Assembly: GCF_001298265.1 (NCBI RefSeq) | Contig: NZ_LGSZ01000095.1 | Span: 1-64,000, forward strand | From: Allobosea vaviloviae | Lineage (GTDB): Bacteria > Pseudomonadota > Alphaproteobacteria > Rhizobiales > Beijerinckiaceae | Reading direction: 5' to 3' | Length of the DNA stretch: 64,000 nt | In this document: one piece after another, positions 57,928 through 64,000 of the stretch | Layout of the letters: every line of letters begins with the position of its first letter | How positions within the stretch are numbered: the first letter of the stretch is position 1 | The notes under the pieces: model-generated | The model's input: the letters and a program-made list of their open reading frames with translations, nothing else | What the model was told of the DNA's origin: nothing | Databases searched by the model: none | Made by a program: the position numbers and the translations under genes

Positions 57928-57958
57928 TTGAACCTGAAGTCGCTAGAGGTCGTATCTA
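57928..57958 (+). promoter_or_regulatory. MerR-type promoter/operator of the metal ATPase gene
   Basis: TTGAAC (57928-57933) and TATCTA (57953-57958) are separated by 19 bp, the over-long spacing required for MerR activation. The spacer holds an imperfect dyad ACCT...AGGT (57932-57950). The operon start is 34 bp downstream. Confidence 0.8.
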
Positions 57959-57991
57959 GGATGTCTCGCAGCGCCTGCAAGCGGAGACACC

Positions 57992-60331
57992 ATGACGACG
58001 ACCCAGAATTCGAGCGGCGGGACCGTGCCCGCCCCGATCTCGAACTCCCAGACCTTGAGCTGGAAGATCGGCGGCATGGACTGCGCGAGCTGCGCCGCGA
58101 CGATCCGTGGCGCCGTCGAGCGCCTGCCCGGTGTCGCCGATGTCAGGCTCTCGGTGATGAGCGAAACCATGACGCTGGCGCTCGACGAGGGCCGGACAGA
58201 TCGCGCGGCGATCGAGAAGCGCGTCGCCAGCCTCGGTTACACCACCGTCGCACTGGCTGCGAAGGCCGTCCCGCCGTCGACGCCTGCGAAGGCGGATGGC
58301 TGCGGCTGCTCCGGGCATGACCACAGCCATCACGATCACGGCCACCATGGACACCACCACGCGCATGACGGTCATGATCATGCGCCAGCCGTCAGCCCGA
58401 AGCAGGCGGCCGATGCCGGCCACGGGACGCCAGGCCATGTCCATGAAGCGACGCCCGATGGCATGTCGTGGTACCAGACCGGCAAGGGAAGACTGGTGCT
58501 CGTCACCGGCGCCTGCCTCGCCGCAGCCTGGTCGGCGAGCCTCGCCTGGCCTGCGGCCGCGCACTGGGCCTTCATCGCGGCCTGCCTGATCGGCATCGTC
58601 CCGGTGGCGCGCAAGGCCTATGCCGCAGCCAGCGCCGGCATGCCCTTCACCATCGAGATGCTGATGACCATCGCCGCCACCGGCGCGCTGGTCATCGGCG
58701 CGGCGGAGGAGGCAGCGCTGGTCGTCTTCCTCTTCGCCGTCGGCGAGGTGCTAGAAGGCGTCGCCGCCGACCGGGCGCGCGCCTCGATCCGGGCTCTGGG
58801 CGATCTCGTGCCCAAGACCGCGATCATCGAGGAGAATGGGCAAACCCGCACGGTTGATGCTGCCGCCCTGACGATCGGCCAGATCGTCCTGGTGCGCCCC
58901 GGCGACCGCACCCCCGCCGATGGCGAGATCACCGACGGCATCTCCGGCATCGACGAGAGCCCCGTCACCGGCGAGTCCGTTCCCAAGACCAAGGGCGTCG
59001 GCGAGCCCGTCTTCGCCGGCTCGGTCAACAGCGAGGCGGCGCTGCGGGTGCGCGTTACCAAGGCAGCGGAAGACAACACCATCTCGCGCATCATCCGCCT
59101 GGTCGAGGAGGCGCAGGAGGCGCGCGCGCCGACCGAGCGCTTCATCGACCGCTTCTCGCGCATCTACATGCCGGCGATCGTGGCGCTCGCCGTGCTGGTC
59201 GCGGTGATCCCGCCGCTGCTGCTGGGCGGCGAATGGTCGGTCTGGATCTACCGGGCGCTGGCGCTGCTGCTGATCGGCTGCCCCTGCGCGCTGGTCATCT
59301 CGGTGCCGGCCGCGATCGCGGCCTCGCTCTCGACCGGCGCCCGTCAGGGCCTGCTGATGAAGGGCGGCGTCGTGATCGAGGCTGCGGCGAAGACCGGCAT
59401 CGTCGCCTTCGACAAGACGGGAACGCTCACGCAGGGCCGCCCCCGCGTGACGGAAGTCGTCGCGCTGGGCCGGTCTGAACGGGAGGTCGTCGAATTGGCC
59501 ACCTCGGTCGAGACCGGCTCGAGCCACCCGCTGGCGCAGGCGATCATCGACCGCGCCGAGGCTGACTCGATCGCCTTGCGTGGCGCGAGCGAGGCCAAGG
59601 CCATCGCCGGCCAGGGCGTCACGGGCACGCTCGACGGCGTGACGATCTTCGTCGGCGCACCGCGCCATGCGTTTTCACGCGCGACATTCGACGACGCGGC
59701 GAAAGCCGCCGTCGAGCGCCTGGAGATGGCGGGCAAGACCGTCGCCGCCGTGATCGCCGACGGCATCCTCGCCGGGCTGATCGCGATGCGCGACGAGCCC
59801 CGCGAGGATGCGGCTGACGGCATCGCCGAGTTGACGGCCCTGGGCGTCCGCTCGCTGATGCTGACCGGCGACAATGCGCGCACCGGCGCCGCTATCGCCG
59901 GCTCGCTTCGCATGGAGCACAAGGCCGAGCTGATGCCGCAGGACAAGGTCGCGGCGATCAAGGCCTTGTCTGCCGGGACCTCGGTCATGATGGTCGGCGA
60001 CGGCATCAACGACGCGCCGGCGCTCGCGGCCGCCGGCATCGGCGTGGCGATGGGGTCAGGCACCGACGTGGCGCTGGAGACCGCCGACGCCGCGATCCTG
60101 AAGAGCCGTGTCCGCGACGTCGCCGCCATGATCAGGCTGGCGCGGGCGACGATGAGCAACATCCGCGTCAATATCGGCATCGCACTCGGGCTCAAGGCCG
60201 TGTTCCTGGTCACCACGGTCTTCGGCTACACCGGGCTCTGGGTCGCGATCCTGGCCGACACCGGCGCAACGGTCATCGTCACGGCCAACGCCTTGCGGCT
60301 GTTGCGCTTCAATGCCGGCCGGTCGCGCTGA
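57992..60331 (+). CDS. zntA: Zn/Cd/Pb-translocating P-type ATPase (ZntA/CadA type)
   Basis: A 779-residue PIB-type ATPase that exports divalent heavy metals from the cytosol. Domains: an HMA domain about 22-90 with GGMDCASC (Cys31, Cys34); a His/Asp-rich loop about 100-150 with many His; membrane helices from about 165; the actuator TGES; CPC at 430-432 in the metal channel; phosphorylated Asp474 in DKTGT; then HP (SSHPLA) and GDGINDAPALA. CPC with the DKTGT and His-rich N-terminus fits Zn/Cd/Pb rather than Cu. It lies under the MerR-type promoter. Confidence 0.95.
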   Translation: MTTTQNSSGGTVPAPISNSQTLSWKIGGMDCASCAATIRGAVERLPGVADVRLSVMSETMTLALDEGRTDRAAIEKRVASLGYTTVALAAKAVPPSTPAKADGCGCSGHDHSHHDHGHHGHHHAHDGHDHAPAVSPKQAADAGHGTPGHVHEATPDGMSWYQTGKGRLVLVTGACLAAAWSASLAWPAAAHWAFIAACLIGIVPVARKAYAAASAGMPFTIEMLMTIAATGALVIGAAEEAALVVFLFAVGEVLEGVAADRARASIRALGDLVPKTAIIEENGQTRTVDAAALTIGQIVLVRPGDRTPADGEITDGISGIDESPVTGESVPKTKGVGEPVFAGSVNSEAALRVRVTKAAEDNTISRIIRLVEEAQEARAPTERFIDRFSRIYMPAIVALAVLVAVIPPLLLGGEWSVWIYRALALLLIGCPCALVISVPAAIAASLSTGARQGLLMKGGVVIEAAAKTGIVAFDKTGTLTQGRPRVTEVVALGRSEREVVELATSVETGSSHPLAQAIIDRAEADSIALRGASEAKAIAGQGVTGTLDGVTIFVGAPRHAFSRATFDDAAKAAVERLEMAGKTVAAVIADGILAGLIAMRDEPREDAADGIAELTALGVRSLMLTGDNARTGAAIAGSLRMEHKAELMPQDKVAAIKALSAGTSVMMVGDGINDAPALAAAGIGVAMGSGTDVALETADAAILKSRVRDVAAMIRLARATMSNIRVNIGIALGLKAVFLVTTVFGYTGLWVAILADTGATVIVTANALRLLRFNAGRSR

Positions 60332-60442
60332 CGATATGATCCGGCATGTGGTCCCGGCGCACCCCGCCAACGACGGCCGACACCGCCCTCCGATCTGAGC
60401 CCATGCAGGTGACCAGCGTCAACGGCGAGCTTTGAAGCCCCG

Positions 60443-63169
60443 TTAGTCGAGCAGCTTCTCCAGGACCTCTTGCAGTTTCGAAAACGGGTAGGGCTTGTTG
60501 AGGATCGCCGTTCGGGGAGCGTCCTCGAAGCCATCGACGCGGGTCTGGCCCGTGGCGAAGACGATGGCGACGTGCGGCTTGTGCGTGCGAACGCGGGCAG
60601 CCAGATCACTGCCACTGATGTCGGGCAGGCCGATATCGGTGAACAGCACATCGATGTCGCGCGCCGTTGCGATTTCGAGCGCGTCCAGGCCGTTCTCCGC
60701 TTCGATCACCGTGTGGCCGAGTTCCTGGATCATGTCGGCGGTATCAAGACGGATCAGCGGATCGTCCTCGCAGACGAGGACGATGAGCGAGTGTCTCAGC
60801 GGCAGGGAATTGTCCGGCTGCATCTCAGGTTCCGCGGGTTGGGGTCCTGGCTTCGGCATCTTTCCGTCGCGGGTCAGGACCTGCCGGATCTTGCGCGCCA
60901 GCGTATCGCGCGAGTAGGGCTTCGAGAGCAGATTGACGCCCTCGTCGAGCCGTCCGCCATGGACGATCGAATTCTCGGTATATCCGGACGTGAAAAGCAC
61001 GCTGAGCTGAGGGACGAGTTCCTTGGCCTTGCGGGCTAGATCGGCGCTTTTGAGCGGGCCAGGCATGACGACATCGGTAAACAGCAGGTCGACAGCCACG
61101 CCGCTTTCGAAAACGACGAGGGCGCTTTGGGCGTCGGGAGCCTTCAGCACGCTGTATCCGAGTTCCTCGAGGCTCGCGATCACAGTGTCGCGTACGGCAT
61201 CGTCGTCCTCGACCACGAAAATTGTTTCCGTTCCACCGACGATCGGGCCTGTATCGTCCACGAACGGGCCGTCTTCGGCCTGGTTCGACCGCGGCAGATA
61301 GAGTTTGACGGTCGTGCCCTGTCCGGGTTCGCTGTAGACCTTGATATGCCCGCCGGATTGCTTGACGAAGCCGAAGACCATCGACAGTCCCAGACCCGTT
61401 CCCTTGCCTTGCGGTTTCGTCGAAAAGAACGGCTCGAAGGCCTTTGCCAGAACCTCAGCCTCCATGCCGGCACCTGTATCGGTGACCGAAAGCTGCACAT
61501 ATTGCCCGGCCACCACCTCGGCGTGCCGATCGGCATAGGCGTCATCGAGAAAGGCGTTGCCGGCCTCGATCGTGAGATGGCCGTGGCCTTCCATCGCATC
61601 GCGGGCGTTGATCGCGAGGTTCAGGATGGCGTTTTCGAGGTTGGTCGGATCGACCAGAGTGTTCCACAGCCCCCCTCCCACGATCGTCTCGATCTGGACG
61701 CCTTCGCCGATGGTTCGGCGCAGCAGATCGTCCATGTCGCGGATCAGTCGGCCCACGCTGACGACTTTCGGCTCGAGCGGCTGCCTGCGCCCGAAAGACA
61801 AGAGCTGGGACGACAGATGGGCGCCTCTTGCGACGCCAGCCATGGCCTTCTCGACGCGAGCCTGCGCCTTTTCGTTGCCGTGGACCTCGCGTGAGAGGAG
61901 CTGCAGATTGCCGCCGATGACCTGAAGCAGGTTGTTGAAGTCGTGCGCGACGCCGCCGGTCAGATTGCCGATCGCTTCCATCTTCTGAGACTGGACCAGC
62001 ATCGCCTCCAGCCGCGTCCGCCGCTCGATCTCGGCCGTGAGCTTTTCGTTGGATTCCTCGAGTTCCCGGGTCCGCGAGGCGACACGCGCCTCCAGGGCTT
62101 CGCTGTCGAGCCGCAGATGGTGGGAGACTGACGAGAGCGCGTCTCGCAAGGCGGCGAATTCGCGCAAGCGCGTCTCGAACACGATGGGCTGGTCGGACTT
62201 GCCGAGAGCAGCGCTGGCGATCGTCAGGATGCCGAGCGGTCGTTCGATCGTCCGCCACAGCAACAGGGCTGCGGCCGAGGCGAGGGTCAGGATCAAAACG
62301 CCGACACCGGCGAGCGTCAGCAACGCGGATTGCAGTGGGCGCTCGATCAGTGCTTGCGGGATGTTGGCGGCGACCAGCCAACCCGAGATGTCCGAGTGGA
62401 CATAGCCGACAAGCACGTCATCGCCGGTGGCGCTCTTGCCGGAGAATGTTCCGCTTTCGCCAACAGCCTTGGCGAGGAAGACGGGGTTGCCCGGCTTGCC
62501 CCTGAAAGAAGCATCGTTGTCTGACCGGCTGACATAGGTTCCGGCCCGATCTCCGACACCGACGATCCAATCGGGTGGAACGGCGTCCTTCAGGATGTCG
62601 TGCAGAACAGTCGTCGCAACGCTGACATGGAGAAGGAATTTGACCGCCCCATCGATGGTGACGGGGACAACCATAGCCACGAGAGGGCGGTTGACGATGC
62701 CGCCGACGAACACGTCGGAAACGAACGGCCTCCCCGCGGAGAGGGCCTCGGGATCGGCTGCGATGCGTGAGGGCGGCAGCGGTTCGCCATGGCGTACCGT
62801 CGTGCTGAGCAACTGCTCGCCGCTCAGCGTGCGAAGCCCGATGTCACCGCCGATGAACGATTTGACGAGCATGGCCTGGCGATGGAACGCCGGCAGGTCG
62901 TTGGAGCGCAGATGCTCCGACGTCGCCAGCGTCTGCAGCGCAGTCTTCCAGCCAAGCAGCTGCCGGTCCAGGATCGACGTGGCGCTCCTTGCGACCTCCA
63001 GCGCGTCCTGCTCGTAGCGGGCGCGCTCCGCGGCGGAAAACCGTTTGATCACCACCAGCGCGAACACGACAGCCGGGACGAGGATGATCGCGACGAGCGC
63101 GAGAGCGATGAGCCGGGACGGAATTCCACCTGTCGGACGACGAACGATCTTCGATTGGGCCATGGTCAT
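60443..63169 (-). CDS. Hybrid sensor histidine kinase with two C-terminal receiver domains
   Basis: A 908-residue signalling protein. Membrane helix 1 is at about 20-42 (LIALALVAIILVPAVVFALVVI), a periplasmic sensor of Cache-like size spans about 43-280, and helix 2 is at about 281-302. HAMP-like and coiled-coil residues follow, then the dimerisation/phospho-acceptor His near 407 (GGVAHDFNN), the ATPase N box NLENAILNLAINARDAM, DTGAGM and GTGLGLSMVFG. Receiver 1 (about 645-765, TDVVMPG) and receiver 2 (about 785-908, TDIGLPD) end the protein. ATG 63169 is preferred; the in-frame stretch upstream to 63526 is rich in Arg/Ser and unlike a kinase. It is divergent from the response regulator at 63591. 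Confidence 0.9.
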   Translation of the reverse strand: MTMAQSKIVRRPTGGIPSRLIALALVAIILVPAVVFALVVIKRFSAAERARYEQDALEVARSATSILDRQLLGWKTALQTLATSEHLRSNDLPAFHRQAMLVKSFIGGDIGLRTLSGEQLLSTTVRHGEPLPPSRIAADPEALSAGRPFVSDVFVGGIVNRPLVAMVVPVTIDGAVKFLLHVSVATTVLHDILKDAVPPDWIVGVGDRAGTYVSRSDNDASFRGKPGNPVFLAKAVGESGTFSGKSATGDDVLVGYVHSDISGWLVAANIPQALIERPLQSALLTLAGVGVLILTLASAAALLLWRTIERPLGILTIASAALGKSDQPIVFETRLREFAALRDALSSVSHHLRLDSEALEARVASRTRELEESNEKLTAEIERRTRLEAMLVQSQKMEAIGNLTGGVAHDFNNLLQVIGGNLQLLSREVHGNEKAQARVEKAMAGVARGAHLSSQLLSFGRRQPLEPKVVSVGRLIRDMDDLLRRTIGEGVQIETIVGGGLWNTLVDPTNLENAILNLAINARDAMEGHGHLTIEAGNAFLDDAYADRHAEVVAGQYVQLSVTDTGAGMEAEVLAKAFEPFFSTKPQGKGTGLGLSMVFGFVKQSGGHIKVYSEPGQGTTVKLYLPRSNQAEDGPFVDDTGPIVGGTETIFVVEDDDAVRDTVIASLEELGYSVLKAPDAQSALVVFESGVAVDLLFTDVVMPGPLKSADLARKAKELVPQLSVLFTSGYTENSIVHGGRLDEGVNLLSKPYSRDTLARKIRQVLTRDGKMPKPGPQPAEPEMQPDNSLPLRHSLIVLVCEDDPLIRLDTADMIQELGHTVIEAENGLDALEIATARDIDVLFTDIGLPDISGSDLAARVRTHKPHVAIVFATGQTRVDGFEDAPRTAILNKPYPFSKLQEVLEKLLD

Positions 63170-63590
63170 CCGCGTGGCTCGTCTGCATGACGCATCCTCG
63201 AAGGCAGTAGCATGCTTTGCGTTCGTCTCCATCCCGCAGGGAGGCGTCGGCCATGCGTGAGGACCGCGATCAGAACGGCAGCTGGCATGGGGCACGGTCG
63301 CCTTCGCTGCGGCGTCGCTGCCATCACGGCTGTGCCATGCTTTCGAGGGCGATGACGCTCCAGAGTCGACCCGTCGCACGGCCTTGAAAGTCGAGCGCCG
63401 GTAATACCGGGACGAAGTGGGGCGAACCGATGGCGGGCTGAGAATACCAAGCAGAAACCCGTCGTGATTTGCATGCGAGGGGCTGGTCGACCAGGCGATG
63501 ATCGCACGACATCTGGCACTGCGCACGATACAGTATGATTCGCGACTGGGGAATGTTGATCTTAATCCGCATCAAAGGTGGAGCGGAGCG
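63170..63590. other. Gene-free divergent promoter region
   Basis: The 421 bp between the hybrid kinase and the divergent response regulator hold no gene I can support on either strand. The right part (about 63515-63560) is more AT-rich and probably contains the promoter of the response regulator; no motif is certain. Confidence 0.5.
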
Positions 63591-64000
63591 ATGCTCAAAA
63601 TTCTGATTGCCGAAGACAACGACATGCTCGCCTCCCTCTTCAAGGACTACTTGAGCCAGGTTGGGTTCGATGTCGTGGGCGTTGCCCGAACGGTTGGAGA
63701 TGCTGTCGATCTGGCCATCACACATCAGCCCGACGTCGCCGTGGTCGATTATCGGATCGGCAGCCGTCTTGGCACGGAGATCGTTCGGCAATTGCCTCTC
63801 ACCTCAAGGCCGGCAATTCTTTATCTGTCGGGAGAACCTCTGGGCCGTGTTCTGACGAAAGCAGACGGCGAGGGCTTTATTCAAAAGCCCGTCAGTCTCG
63901 ATGATCTTGCTAAAGCGCTCTCCCTGGCCTGGCAGATCCGGTCCAACAGCGTCGCAGCCTCCCAACCGGTCCCTGCTCGTTTTTTCACGCTGGGTCTGGA
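63591..64000 (+). CDS. Response regulator, receiver domain protein, partial at window end
   Basis: An open reading frame starting ATG 63591 with GGAGCGGAG upstream and still open at the window end (136 codons). Read directly, it begins MLKILIAEDNDMLASLFKDY, so Glu8-Asp9 form the acidic pocket; the phospho-acceptor is Asp53 in VAVVDYRIG, Ser in YLSGE takes the Thr/Ser role, and the Lys is in FIQKPVS. After the receiver (about 1-118) the sequence becomes Ser/Pro-rich, so a short linker or output domain may follow. It lies beside and divergent from a hybrid kinase that could be its partner. Confidence 0.85.
   Translation, partial: MLKILIAEDNDMLASLFKDYLSQVGFDVVGVARTVGDAVDLAITHQPDVAVVDYRIGSRLGTEIVRQLPLTSRPAILYLSGEPLGRVLTKADGEGFIQKPVSLDDLAKALSLAWQIRSNSVAASQPVPARFFTLGL

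Noticed and set aside
63324..63791. Open frame of 155 codons on the minus strand in the kinase/regulator gap
   Set aside because: It overlaps the start of the response regulator antisense and shows no domain or convincing ribosome site.
1..64000. Mobile element, prophage or genomic island boundary
   Set aside because: No transposase, integrase, tRNA gene or direct-repeat boundary could be found; composition is uniform apart from short intergenic stretches.

Overview
The window is a GC-rich bacterial chromosome segment. It reads as an alphaproteobacterium of the Hyphomicrobiales; a Bosea- or Bradyrhizobium-like soil bacterium is my guess, not a demonstrated identity. Supporting signs are a MucR/Ros-family regulator, a glxBCD-glnT type cluster (mgsABC plus gamma-glutamylmethylamide synthetase), a chemotaxis operon with a STAS protein, many NMT1/THI5-type ABC uptake genes, and palindromic intergenic repeats flanked by GTCAT...ATGAC. 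I see no transposase, integrase, phage gene, rRNA, tRNA or CRISPR array. The layout is that of a stable catabolic and regulatory region.

Region by region. (1) 0.1-0.35 kb: C/G-homopolymer-rich inverted repeat. (2) 0.35-2.5 kb: eutBC, ethanolamine ammonia-lyase without microcompartment genes. (3) 2.5-5.4 kb: a DUF924 protein, an atypical hemC and an AraC-type regulator. (4) 5.6-17.3 kb: one dense chemotaxis operon (STAS, CheY, CheA, CheW, membrane MCP, soluble poly-HAMP MCP, second CheW, CheR, CheB). It ends in a 602-residue helical protein that combines MCP-tip-like segments with a CheZ-like motif. (5) 17.6-18.8 kb: MucR-family and XRE-cupin regulators. (6) 18.9-23.2 kb: mgsABC and gmaS, the synthetic half of the N-methylglutamate pathway. 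(7) 23.2-25.0 kb: formamidase/acetamidase and a LOG-family protein.

(8) 25.0-38.0 kb: a LysR regulator followed by a coherent but unassigned catabolic island. It has two paralogous NMT1/THI5 binding proteins, one ATPase, one permease, an SDR, two dihydroorotase/allantoinase-type cyclic amidohydrolases, two deaminase/chlorohydrolase-type amidohydrolases and an ornithine-cyclodeaminase-family enzyme. It looks like uptake and ring-opening of an amino-substituted N-heterocycle or cyclic ureide. This is the best candidate for an undescribed pathway. (9) 38.1-44.7 kb: TetR regulator and a tripartite RND efflux pump with a clear operator/promoter. (10) 44.7-55.8 kb: LysR regulator, a polyamine/opine-type ABC importer, a three-part FAD/2Fe-2S amine or imino-acid dehydrogenase, a second FAD oxidase, RidA and a gamma-glutamyltransferase. 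Together these would form an import-and-oxidise module for an amino acid, opine or gamma-glutamyl compound. (11) 56.0-60.3 kb: selO, a CadR/ZntR-type MerR regulator and a Zn/Cd/Pb P-type ATPase with a textbook 19-bp-spacer promoter. (12) 60.4-64.0 kb: a hybrid histidine kinase and, divergent from it, a response regulator that runs off the window end.

Several genes are translationally coupled by ATGA, TGATG or GTGA overlaps, and most boundaries between transcription units carry palindromic repeats. Functions are inferred from motifs and recognised families; no database search was possible.
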